Assembly (NCBI GenBank): GCA_016935175.1
Contig: JAFGRK010000018.1
Coordinates: 44,773 to 108,772, forward strand
Length of the DNA stretch: 64,000 nt
Source of the DNA: Candidatus Woesearchaeota archaeon
Lineage (GTDB): Archaea > Nanobdellota > Nanobdellia > Woesearchaeales > SM23-78
Direction of reading: 5' to 3'
Of this stretch, positions 16,117-24,394 are shown in pieces. Numbering within the stretch: the first letter of the stretch is position 1; the number at the start of each line of letters is the position of its first letter. Under the pieces are notes generated by a model, which had not been told where the DNA came from, did not search any database, and worked only from the letters and a program-made list of their open reading frames with translations. Made by a program: the position numbers and the translations under genes.

Positions 16117-18414
16117 TTGATTACGGACAAGGGAAAGCCAGGGCTTCCTTCAGAGGTGGTGAGGGAAGGAGAGGACACTATTCTTAGGATTAATTGCGAT
16201 GAACTCACCACAGTGCCTTCTATCGAGGAAAACCCAAGCCTAATGTCCTATACTATTGACAGGCTTATTGAGAATAAGGCCACTACCAAGATTGTCTTCA
16301 CCCAGAAAAGGGACTATGAATACGACTATGCCCAGACCCGCCTGCTGCTTGAAATGGCCTTGCTCTATAACAGGCTGATAAAGCAGAAAGACCTGTTCAG
16401 CTATGAGGCTATGCGCCTGAAGACAGCTCCGAGGTATGTCGATAGCATCTACACCCAGATTCACCAGCTGATTTTTGACATATTGAAAAAAGATCCTATA
16501 ACCTGCTATACTGAGCTTAGGAGGCTGCTAAGGCATGAGAAGATATCAGCTGATGCTGAGCAAGGGGAAGCAGCCAACGCCCACAGGCTATACGTCAAGC
16601 TTATCACTTTTCTGTTGCAGGAGCTTGACAAGACCAGGCTGATAACCATAGCAATGCCCTTCCTTCCAGGGCATAAGCCCTATGACAGGAGCATTTACAC
16701 CAAGATATTCACTCCTACCATCAAGCCTGACTTCATGTTCACCAAGCTCATGGCTACCTATCCTAGGGGAGGGGTAGAGCTTGAGAACTATAATGTCGGC
16801 AACACAGAAGTGGTTGTTTTTGACCAGGAAGATGATGTGCAATACCTTTATCACATAACCCCTCCTGAATTTAAGCTTAACGAGGAAGAATACGAGCTGC
16901 TTGACCTTGCAAGGAATATCATAGCAGAGCATAAGCCAACAAGGCAGGAATTTATTGACCCGACCAGAATGAGGGAGGTATTCTATAATGTCGGGCATGA
17001 CTTATTAGAGGAGCTCTCAACCTACAGGAATGTGAAGGTTAATGATGAGAAGCTTCACGAGCTAACCATGATACTAATAAGGTACACAGTCGGGTTTGGA
17101 CTTATTGAAGTCTTATTAGAGGACCCGAGGATACAGGACATAACCTTCAACAGCCCTCCAGGCCAGAGCCCGATATTCCTAGTGCATCAGGATTACGGTG
17201 ATTGCAAGACTAACATAATACCAAGCATAAGCGATGCTGAGAGCTGGGCATCCAAGCTAAGGATGATTAGCGGAAGGCCATTGGACGAAGCCAACCCTGT
17301 GCTAGACACTGAGATAACCATTCCGGGCATTGCAAGGGCAAGGGTAGGCGCAATAGCCCCTCCCCTGAATCCTTTTGGGATAGCATATGCTTTTAGGCGC
17401 CACCGTGACAAGCCATGGACCCTACCTTTATTTGTGCACCAGAAAATGATAACCAGCCTTGCAGCAGGGCTAATAAGCTTCATAGTGGACGGCAACAGGA
17501 CATTATTAGTGGCAGGAACCAGGAGTGCAGGAAAGACCAGCCTGCTAGGGAGCGTCATGGTGGAGATAATGAGAAAATACAGGATCATCACCATCGAGGA
17601 CACATTAGAGCTGCCTACTGAAAGCTTGCGCAGCCTAGGGTATAATATCCAGCCAATGAAAGTGGCATCAGCACTATCAAAAGGCTCAGCAGAAGTGCCT
17701 GCTGATGAAGGCATAAGGACCACGCTAAGGCTGGGGGATTCTGCGCTTGTCGTGGGAGAAGTAAGGAGCACTGAAGCAGCTGCCTTGTACGAGGCTATGA
17801 GAGTAGGAGCCCTTGCTAACGTGGTAGCAGGAACCATCCACGGAGACAGCCCTTACGGAGTATTTGACAGGGTGGTCAATGACTTGAAGGTCCCAAGGAC
17901 CAGCTTCAAGGCAACAGACATAATAATCGTCGCTAACCCTATCAGGAGCCCTGATGGGCTGCACAGGTGGAGGAGAGTCACCCAGATAACCGAGGTGAGA
18001 AAGGAATGGGAAGATGACCCGCTGCGCGAGCATGGCTTTGTTGACCTAATGAAGTATGACGCCAAGACCGACCAGCTAGAGCCTACTGACGAGCTGATTA
18101 ATGGCGATAGCGACATCCTCAAGGCAATAGCAGGCAATGTAAAGGACTGGGCAGGCAACTGGGATGCTGTCTGGGCTAATATCCAGCTTAGGGCCAGGAT
18201 GAAGGAAGAGCTGGTCATGACTGCAGAATCAGAGAAGAACATGGACTTATTAGAGGCCAAGTTTGTCATCCAGTGCAATGACCATTTCCACAAGATATGC
18301 GACAAGGTAAAGGAGAAGACAGGCAAGTTGGATGCTGACAGGATATTCTTTGAGTGGAAGGAATGGCTTCACAGGGAGATACGCAAGGAGAAGAGCAAAC
18401 TAGGCCGGGTTTAG
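16117..18414 (+). CDS. Type II/IV secretion-system ATPase (FlaI/TadA/PilB-like)
   Basis: 765 residues with a TTG start preceded by a G-rich ribosome binding site. It powers assembly of archaeal type IV filaments or secretion. The N-terminal half (about 1-330) is the regulatory region, with LIEVLLEDPRIQDITFNSPP typical of this family just before the motor. The motor contains FAFRRHRDKPWTLP-like sequence, Walker A GTRSAGKTS near 468, the Asp box TIEDTLELP, Walker B LVVGEVRSTEA near 546 and the His box VVAGTIHGDSPYGVFDRVV. The C-terminal ~130 residues (after HRWRRVTQITEVRK) extend beyond the core and are helical and charged. It is longer than FlaI (about 530). The platform gene follows 125 bases downstream. 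No pilin or prepilin peptidase is visible in the window. Confidence 0.9.
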   Translation: MITDKGKPGLPSEVVREGEDTILRINCDELTTVPSIEENPSLMSYTIDRLIENKATTKIVFTQKRDYEYDYAQTRLLLEMALLYNRLIKQKDLFSYEAMRLKTAPRYVDSIYTQIHQLIFDILKKDPITCYTELRRLLRHEKISADAEQGEAANAHRLYVKLITFLLQELDKTRLITIAMPFLPGHKPYDRSIYTKIFTPTIKPDFMFTKLMATYPRGGVELENYNVGNTEVVVFDQEDDVQYLYHITPPEFKLNEEEYELLDLARNIIAEHKPTRQEFIDPTRMREVFYNVGHDLLEELSTYRNVKVNDEKLHELTMILIRYTVGFGLIEVLLEDPRIQDITFNSPPGQSPIFLVHQDYGDCKTNIIPSISDAESWASKLRMISGRPLDEANPVLDTEITIPGIARARVGAIAPPLNPFGIAYAFRRHRDKPWTLPLFVHQKMITSLAAGLISFIVDGNRTLLVAGTRSAGKTSLLGSVMVEIMRKYRIITIEDTLELPTESLRSLGYNIQPMKVASALSKGSAEVPADEGIRTTLRLGDSALVVGEVRSTEAAALYEAMRVGALANVVAGTIHGDSPYGVFDRVVNDLKVPRTSFKATDIIIVANPIRSPDGLHRWRRVTQITEVRKEWEDDPLREHGFVDLMKYDAKTDQLEPTDELINGDSDILKAIAGNVKDWAGNWDAVWANIQLRARMKEELVMTAESEKNMDLLEAKFVIQCNDHFHKICDKVKEKTGKLDADRIFFEWKEWLHREIRKEKSKLGRV

Positions 18415-18539
18415 TCAGGATTAATAAGGGCAATAAACAGCCAGTAAGAATGACCAAGGTTAAGTTATCATAAGCACTTACTCATCACAAAGGCACTAAA
18501 TCATCACTTTCATAGATTGCATAAGAGGCTAAAAAACCA

Positions 18540-20807
18540 ATGGCCACTGAAAAAGACCAATTATCGCAGCTAAGGGCAAAGTATGAGAAGCAGATACAAA
18601 AGAGCTTTGGCGAGAAATCAGACCACAGGGGCAGCCCTGGGAAGCCAGAGGACCAGCCCCTGACTTCAAAAGATTATGATGAGTTCAAGAAAGAAAACCT
18701 ATCTGCACATCTTTCTGCTTATGAGAAGCTATGCAACTGGTCAGAGAAATTGCTGAAGGCAGAGCCTGACAAAAAAAAGCTTCCTGAGCTTGAAGAGGCA
18801 ATCAAGATATGCCACTTGAACGTCACGCCACAAGGAGTGACCAGCCTTTCTTTGACAGCGCCATTGATAGTAGCCTTAGGCCTGATAACCATAACTTACC
18901 TAATCCCTTCTTTTATATCGCCTGGAAGCGGCAGCATGTTCTTTGTAATGTTCGGGCTATTCGCAGCAGCAGGGATGATAATACCCATCCAAAAGATGCC
19001 TTTTTTTCTTGCCAATAACTGGAGGATGAAAGCAAGCAACCAGATGGTACTTTCCATATTCTACATAGTCACTTACATGAGGCACACCAGCAACCTTGAG
19101 AGGGCTATCAGCTTTGCAGCAGAGCACCTAGCCCCGCCTCTCTCATTAGATCTGAAAAAAGTGCTTTGGGACATAGAGTCTGAGAAATTTGACTCGCTAA
19201 AGGAAAGCCTTGATGACTACCTCCAGACATGGAGAAAATACAACATGGAATTCATAGAGGGGATGCACCTGATAGAGTCATCCCTTTACGAGACCAACGA
19301 AGGAAGAAGGCTTGATGCCCTTGATAGGGGCTTGAACGTGATACTAGAGGAGACTTATGAGAAGATGCTCCACTACGCCCATAATCTCAAAGGTCCGCTT
19401 ACAACTCTGCACATGCTAGGGATCATCTTGCCAATATTGGGGATGGTAATCCTGCCGTTGATGGTAAGCTTCATGCCAGAGGTCAAGTGGTACCATTTGC
19501 TTGTGATTTACAATATAGTCCTTCCAGTGCTTGTTTTCTATTTGTCAAGGACCATCCTCTCTACTCGCCCAACAGGCTATGGCGAGAGTGACATCTCAGA
19601 GACCAATAAGGAGCTGAAAAAATTCAAGTACATACTCATACCTGTTGGCAAGGAAGAGCTCAGGCTCAGCCCCGCAGTCGTTTCAACCATAATATTTATC
19701 GTCTTGTTTTTCATAGGCATAATACCTTTACTGATGCACGCCCTCAGCCCTAACTTTGACTTGGCATTAGTGGATGATGGGTATGAAAGGGGGATCAAAG
19801 TTATAAACGAGCCAACCCACCCTTCAGCAAGCTTTTATTTCTTAGGCTATAGGGAAGAGATATTCAACGGGGAAACTACTGGCAATTTTGTAGGGCCTTT
19901 TGGCATTGGCGCAACAGTACTAAGCATGTTTGTGGTGCTCGCAATAGGCCTAGGGGTGGGGCTTTATTACAGCTTCAGGAGCAAGAACGTAATAAAGATA
20001 AGGGAGCAATCAAAGGCCTTAGAGCAGGAATTTGCATCTGCACTCTTCCAGCTTGGCAACAGGCTAGGGGACGGCTTGCCTGCAGAGATAGCCTTTGGCA
20101 AAGTATCTGAGGTGATGGAAGGAACCCTTAGCGGCAAGTTCTTTGAATTGGTGAGCATCAACATCTCAAAGCTAGGAATGAGCGTGGAGCAGGCCATATT
20201 TGACCCGAAAAGAGGAGCATTAGTCTATTACCCTTCCAACCTGATAGAGAGCAGCATGAAAGTTTTGGTTGAGAGCAGCAAGAAAGGTCCCACCATAGCA
20301 AGCCAGGCAATAATCAATGTTGCTGAGTACATAAAGCAGATCCACCGAGTTGATGAGAGGCTAAAGGACTTGATGGCTGACATCATAAGCAGCATGAAAA
20401 GCCAGGTACGATTCCTCACTCCTGCCATCGCAGGAATAGTCGTAGGCATAACTAGCATGATAACCCAGATACTAGGCCACTTAGCAATAAGGCTCTCAAC
20501 ACTTTCATCAGAGGCAAGCGCTGCCAATGTCGGAGCAGGCTCAAGCATACTAGGGCTTTTCGGCACAGGCATACCAACTTATTATTTCCAGATAGTTGTA
20601 GGATCCTATGTTGTCGAGATAACCTTCATAATATCAGTGCTTCTTAACGGCATAGAGAATGGGAGCGACAAGCTAAGCGAAAGGTTTGTGGTAGGCGATA
20701 ACATGGTCAAGACTACCATAACCTACATTGCCATATCACTATTGGTGACCTTGCTCTTCAGCGTGGTCGCAGGCTCAATCCTCACCAGCTTTAACACACC
20801 TGTCTAA
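18540..20807 (+). CDS. Type IV filament/secretion platform membrane protein (FlaJ/TadC-like, two T2SSF domains)
   Basis: 755 residues. A charged soluble N-terminus (about 1-90) precedes two helices, then a first T2SSF domain (about 170-345) with YIVTYMRHTSNLERAISFAAEHL. Further helices follow, then a second T2SSF domain (about 495-700) with FASALFQLGNRLGDGLPAEIAFGKV and helices at both ends. This duplicated arrangement is that of FlaJ and archaeal TadC-like proteins, which sit in the membrane above the hexameric ATPase. It forms a pair with the upstream ATPase. The loop about 390-450 (FDLALVDDGYERGIKV) is an extra region. The substrate filament is unknown. Confidence 0.85.
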   Translation: MATEKDQLSQLRAKYEKQIQKSFGEKSDHRGSPGKPEDQPLTSKDYDEFKKENLSAHLSAYEKLCNWSEKLLKAEPDKKKLPELEEAIKICHLNVTPQGVTSLSLTAPLIVALGLITITYLIPSFISPGSGSMFFVMFGLFAAAGMIIPIQKMPFFLANNWRMKASNQMVLSIFYIVTYMRHTSNLERAISFAAEHLAPPLSLDLKKVLWDIESEKFDSLKESLDDYLQTWRKYNMEFIEGMHLIESSLYETNEGRRLDALDRGLNVILEETYEKMLHYAHNLKGPLTTLHMLGIILPILGMVILPLMVSFMPEVKWYHLLVIYNIVLPVLVFYLSRTILSTRPTGYGESDISETNKELKKFKYILIPVGKEELRLSPAVVSTIIFIVLFFIGIIPLLMHALSPNFDLALVDDGYERGIKVINEPTHPSASFYFLGYREEIFNGETTGNFVGPFGIGATVLSMFVVLAIGLGVGLYYSFRSKNVIKIREQSKALEQEFASALFQLGNRLGDGLPAEIAFGKVSEVMEGTLSGKFFELVSINISKLGMSVEQAIFDPKRGALVYYPSNLIESSMKVLVESSKKGPTIASQAIINVAEYIKQIHRVDERLKDLMADIISSMKSQVRFLTPAIAGIVVGITSMITQILGHLAIRLSTLSSEASAANVGAGSSILGLFGTGIPTYYFQIVVGSYVVEITFIISVLLNGIENGSDKLSERFVVGDNMVKTTITYIAISLLVTLLFSVVAGSILTSFNTPV

Positions 20808-20828
20808 AGAAATACAATTGTCTAATAA

Positions 20829-21335
20829 TCACCTAATGAATCCGCCCACAGAAACTAAGTAAACACTATTCTTAAGAAACTCATCATTTACCAGGATGTG
20901 GGCTGGAGGCCAATCCCACCTAAGATGAAAACCATTATCTGCCATTAGCTTACTTATGTTAATGCCTGAAGCTTCAGGGTTGCTGACAATAAGCTCTAGA
21001 CTTTTTTCGCTCAGTGCGAGTCTTTCCTCCTCTCTATGGATTTTCCTTGCCTTAGGCTGCCAATACCTAGGATTATACCATTGCCTTGGGCTTTGCCATT
21101 TAGGATGGGACTTTCTGATTCTCTCAGAAAATTGACCTACATTAAACTCAGTGAAGATTAGAAAGACTCCTTTGTTTAAGTCTAGAATTTCATCAATCAA
21201 GGGAGCATCAGGCGGGCATCCTTGCTTCTTCCCATAGTTAGGGCAACCATTCGGATGCCCATAAAAAGGATGTAGGCAAAGGTTCTGGAACTTCTTGCTG
21301 TATTCAAGCTTACTAGGATCAATCTCCTTTATCAT
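20829..21335 (-). CDS. DUF2284-like putative metal-binding protein
   Basis: 168 residues. The N-terminal cysteines are arranged as CLHPFYGHPNGCPNYGKKQGCPP, the spacing seen in DUF2284-type proteins thought to bind metal or an Fe-S cluster. The C-terminal half (ISKLMADNGFHLRWDWPPAHILVND) is less typical, and there is no redox or nuclease motif. It ends convergently against the platform gene, about 20 bases away. It is predicted cytoplasmic. The family is assigned from the cysteine block only and the biochemical role is unknown. Confidence 0.55.
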   Translation of the reverse strand: MIKEIDPSKLEYSKKFQNLCLHPFYGHPNGCPNYGKKQGCPPDAPLIDEILDLNKGVFLIFTEFNVGQFSERIRKSHPKWQSPRQWYNPRYWQPKARKIHREEERLALSEKSLELIVSNPEASGINISKLMADNGFHLRWDWPPAHILVNDEFLKNSVYLVSVGGFIR

Positions 21336-21378
21336 TCAGTAAAGAAACCAGCAATCGCTTATAAATGTTAGGGAAGGC

Positions 21379-21744
21379 TCAGAGTATAATCTCTTCGCCA
21401 AGCTTAATCCTGTCAGTCTTAATCCTGTAGGAATTCTGGTAAAGAACATCCCCGATGGCAGCCCTGAATATCCTTGTGCTAACAGAATATTTCTCTTTCA
21501 TGTACTTGTTGAGCATTTTAGCAGCGCTCAAGCTTCTGGCAACCCAGATACCTCCATAATCGCCTTTTCCAGGAACAACCTTTTCTCTTGGAAGAAAATA
21601 CCACTCTCCTTCAGGATAGATGATTATGTTAGGGTTCCTGCGCAAGCCCAATGATTTCATGTCTTTAGTTACGACTTTGTAAGCAGCAGAAACAGCATTC
21701 TCCAAGCCAAGCTTACTGCCTTTATTGCTTTGCCTTTTTTTCAT
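21379..21744 (-). CDS. Hypothetical basic protein next to tRNA-Phe
   Basis: 121 residues, not recognised. It has a Lys/Arg-rich N-terminus (KKRQSNKGSKLG), a beta-like middle (NIIIYPEGEWYFLPREKVVPGKGDYG) and a C-terminus with SVSTRIFRAAIGDVLYQ. There are no cysteines, no signal peptide and no membrane helix, so it is a small cytoplasmic protein, possibly nucleic-acid binding by charge. It starts five bases beyond the 3' end of tRNA-Phe on the same strand, so one transcript could contain both. Confidence 0.5.
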   Translation of the reverse strand: MKKRQSNKGSKLGLENAVSAAYKVVTKDMKSLGLRRNPNIIIYPEGEWYFLPREKVVPGKGDYGGIWVARSLSAAKMLNKYMKEKYSVSTRIFRAAIGDVLYQNSYRIKTDRIKLGEEIIL

Positions 21745-21748
21745 GAAA

Positions 21749-21864
21749 TGGGCCGGGTGGGATTTGAACCCACGACACCACGGTTTCCAGTAGCCAAAGC
21801 AGCTGCCTTTGCTGCCTTGCGCTAAACTTCAGCCGTGTGCTCTCCCAGTCTGAGCTACCAGCCC
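21749..21864 (-). tRNA. tRNA-Phe(GAA) with 42-nt intron
   Basis: Acceptor GGGCTGG pairs with CCGGCCC, discriminator A. D stem GCTC/GAGC, anticodon stem CACGG/CCGTG with loop CTGAAG plus A38 (anticodon GAA), T arm GTGGG TTCAAAT CCCAC. The intron (21785-21826) lies after G37, the canonical archaeal 37/38 site. G37 is as expected for wybutosine-type modification of tRNA-Phe. The 3' CCA is not encoded. Confidence 0.93.
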
Positions 21865-21921
21865 AAGTTTTTAGGAAAAACTTGACAAAAACATAGGCTA
21901 TTCGACTTTCAGTCGAATAGC
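21864..21921 (-). other. Two tandem perfect hairpins in the tRNA-Phe 5' leader
   Basis: CAAGTTTTT/AAAAACTTG with a 3-base loop (21864-21884) and GCTATTCGACT/AGTCGAATAGC with a 3-base loop (21897-21921). The first stem includes the base of tRNA position 1. A TATA box (TTTATAAA, 21941-21948, minus strand) would start transcription near 21919, so both hairpins would be in the precursor leader. Confidence 0.6.
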
Positions 21922-21940
21922 AGCTGTGACTTAAAGGGGA

Positions 21941-21948
21941 TTTATAAA
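21941..21948 (-). promoter_or_regulatory. TATA box of tRNA-Phe
   Basis: TTTATAAA, about 80 bases upstream of the mature tRNA 5' end and about 25 bases before the outer hairpin of the leader. Confidence 0.5.
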
Positions 21949-21982
21949 TCTTTTCCAGCCATTGCTCTCATCGCCCTAGAGC

Positions 21983-22552
21983 CTAGAAGCCTTTATGGGT
22001 CTTGATGTATTCCAGGAGCTCTGGTAAGATGAGTGGCTTTCCATCCACTAAGACGTACCTGAAAGGCATGATTACTGACTCTCCTGGGGCAATATCAATC
22101 TCAACCTCATCCTGGAACTTGAGCTCATCCATGCTTTTGCCGTCAATTATCTGCTTACAGACGTAGACTGCGTTGTCTGTTGGGAACTGCTCCTCGCCAA
22201 TGTTCCTTCGCTCTAAGCCTTCGAGAATCAGCTCTTCCTTTGTCCTTTTTCTTGGAGGATTGTCTCCTAGGATTCCGCCGAATATAAGGAAATCAAACAC
22301 TTTCGCATCTTCTGCGCTTAGGGTTTTATCTGCCTCCGGGTCAAGCACGCACATATTTGTAAAGCCAATCTCAGGCAAGTCTTTTATGCTCTTGGTATAG
22401 CACTCTCCAAATGGCTTTAGCTTTTCAGCCTGGCTCTTGTTAAGGTTAGTGAACACCAGGTTTTCCTTGCCAACAATGCTGGAGATGTGCTGGTATTCCA
22501 GGAAGCACCACTTGTAAAGCCTTTTTTCCATGTGCTCAATAATATATTTCAT
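21983..22552 (-). CDS. SFM1-like SPOUT-family SAM-dependent methyltransferase (PF04252 type)
   Basis: 189 residues. MKYIIEHMEKRLYKWCFLEYQHI at the N-terminus and LIFGGILGDNPPRKRTKEEL near 93-112 are the characteristic blocks of the SFM1-like family. In yeast this family methylates an arginine of ribosomal protein Rps3; in archaea it is often described as a predicted RNA methyltransferase. The C-terminal FRYVLVDGKPLILPELLEYI is also conserved in the family. It is cytoplasmic. It lies upstream of tRNA-Phe on the same strand, fitting a translation role. The target is unknown. Confidence 0.8.
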   Translation of the reverse strand: MKYIIEHMEKRLYKWCFLEYQHISSIVGKENLVFTNLNKSQAEKLKPFGECYTKSIKDLPEIGFTNMCVLDPEADKTLSAEDAKVFDFLIFGGILGDNPPRKRTKEELILEGLERRNIGEEQFPTDNAVYVCKQIIDGKSMDELKFQDEVEIDIAPGESVIMPFRYVLVDGKPLILPELLEYIKTHKGF

Positions 22553-22602
22553 CTTTTATCACACTATAGCTATTAACATCTTGCTGTTAGCATCTTGCTG
22601 CT

Positions 22603-24357
22603 TTATTCTAAATAAGAGAATCTGTAAGCCTTTTTTAAGTATTCCTTTACCATCCTGTGGCTGTTGAAATAAGCAGCATTCCTTATTGCTCCCCGCATCA
22701 TCTCGATGTACTTGTCAGGATTATTTATGCCAGGTATTATCTCTTCTTTTAGGGTTTTATAAAAGTCTTTCATGTCAGCATGGTCGTCGCTCTTCCACCG
22801 GTTTTCGGCAGTAGGCTCTGCTCCTATCTCCCATACTCCTTGCCTTGCCACTCTACTGCCTCCTCTGCCTCTTTTTTTCTTTTCAACCTCTGCAACCCAG
22901 CCATCAAGTGTAGAGCCTGTTGGAACGCCATTGTGTGCTGCTTTCATGCCTGAGGTGCCTGAAGCTTCATGAGGCCTTCTTGGAAGATTAAGCCAGACAT
23001 CGCTTCCCTGGGTCATTAGCATGCCTATTGCCATGTTATAATCCTCAATAAAGGCTGCGTTTAAATTGCCATCAAGAGACGCTGCCTGGTGAAGAACATA
23101 AGCTAGTAAATCTGCTGCTGGCCCGTCCCTTGGGTGAGGCTTGCCTGCATATATTGGCTGGGCTTTCCCATTGCAAATTTCTACAAGTGTATCCTTATCC
23201 CAGAATGGCATGCCTGCCCTTTTGTATTCTGCAATCCTCCTTGCAAAGCCTAGCGCTACCTGGTTCTTGTCAAGCCTTTTGCCTAAAGAGTTGTTTCCTG
23301 AATTAATAAAATCAATTAGCCTTGACTTGGTTTTGTTATGAGCTTCCAGTATTTCAGATCCAGGGATGTTCTTCTCATTAATCAATAGCTCAGGGTCAAG
23401 CCTCCAACCAGGGATATACTTATCATAAACCTCTTGGAATTCTGGAGAGGCCCAGGTGAGCGAATGGATGCCATTAGTTATATAATCAATCTCGTGATTA
23501 GGGAACATTTCTTTTGACACGTCTCCGTGCATCTTGGATACGCCATTAGCATACCTGCTCATGTTAAGGGCAAGTGCAGTCATGTTAAGGATGTAAGGCC
23601 CTGCTAGTGCTTCTAGGTCAAACCCTTTTTCATAGCCATTCATCATTGAGCTTATCTTGCCATGGTGGAACCTATCATGGCCAGCAGGTACTGGGGTGTG
23701 AGTTGTGAACACAGTCTTGTCCTTGGCTTTTTGCTTGCCATAGGTCCTCATCAGCTCAAGGGTTGCAAAAGCCCCATGGCCTTCGTTGAGGTGAAATACT
23801 TCTGGCAAAGGGAACTTTTCAGGGTATTTCTTGTTGAGCTGATGCACCATCCTTACTCCGCCGATGCCAAGTATCATCTCCTGGGCTATTCGCCAATAAT
23901 TATTGTCATTGCATTCCTGCTTGTAAAGCCATTGGGTTATCTCCTCATCCCAGTAAGGGTTTCCTACCCCGTTTGTGGCTAGGTAGATGATTGGGTTAGT
24001 GAAGCCTGTGATACCTTTTTGCTCGTAAAGCCAGGACTTTACCTTTACATCCCTACCTTCAATATTGACTTTCACTACTTCATCAAGCTCAACCATATAT
24101 TTCTCAGGCTCAAAATCCTGCGGCAGCACTATCTGGCGGTTATTCTCAATCTTTTGCTTGAAATAGCCCCTGTTATAAAGAAGGCTTACCCCGATTATAG
24201 GTGCTTCCAAGTCAGAGGCTGACTTCATGAAATCACCTGCAAGCACTCCAAGTCCTCCAGAATATGTTGGTATTTCTGGCTTTACGCCTATCTCCATGCA
24301 GAAATATGCTGCTGCAGGCTTGCCATTGTCATGTCTGCCTGGGTTATCTAAGCTCAA
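22603..24357 (-). CDS. glgP: Alpha-glucan (maltodextrin/glycogen) phosphorylase, GT35
   Basis: 584 residues, the short archaeal/bacterial form. It releases glucose-1-phosphate from alpha-1,4-glucans using pyridoxal phosphate. Visible blocks are AAYFCMEIGVKPEIPTYSGGLGVLAGD at the N-terminus, VFHLNEGHGAFA near 188, YITNGIHSLTW near 289, VALGFARRIAEYKR near 367, and RRPHEASGTSGMKAAHNGVPTGSTLDGW near 463-490, whose lysine holds the cofactor. The start is a TTG preceded by GGAGGGAT; no better ATG exists near it. It implies storage or uptake of alpha-glucans in the organism. Neighbours are GlyRS and the SFM1-like methyltransferase, with no other glycogen gene nearby. Confidence 0.92.
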   Translation of the reverse strand: MSLDNPGRHDNGKPAAAYFCMEIGVKPEIPTYSGGLGVLAGDFMKSASDLEAPIIGVSLLYNRGYFKQKIENNRQIVLPQDFEPEKYMVELDEVVKVNIEGRDVKVKSWLYEQKGITGFTNPIIYLATNGVGNPYWDEEITQWLYKQECNDNNYWRIAQEMILGIGGVRMVHQLNKKYPEKFPLPEVFHLNEGHGAFATLELMRTYGKQKAKDKTVFTTHTPVPAGHDRFHHGKISSMMNGYEKGFDLEALAGPYILNMTALALNMSRYANGVSKMHGDVSKEMFPNHEIDYITNGIHSLTWASPEFQEVYDKYIPGWRLDPELLINEKNIPGSEILEAHNKTKSRLIDFINSGNNSLGKRLDKNQVALGFARRIAEYKRAGMPFWDKDTLVEICNGKAQPIYAGKPHPRDGPAADLLAYVLHQAASLDGNLNAAFIEDYNMAIGMLMTQGSDVWLNLPRRPHEASGTSGMKAAHNGVPTGSTLDGWVAEVEKKKRGRGGSRVARQGVWEIGAEPTAENRWKSDDHADMKDFYKTLKEEIIPGINNPDKYIEMMRGAIRNAAYFNSHRMVKEYLKKAYRFSYLE

Positions 24358-24394
24358 AAATCAATCCCTCCAATAAATCACTGATTCACTATGG

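Noticed and set aside
18415-18539. Possible box C/D sRNA on the minus strand (GTGATGA and CTGA-like motifs)
   Set aside because: No complete C, D', C', D set at the required spacing.
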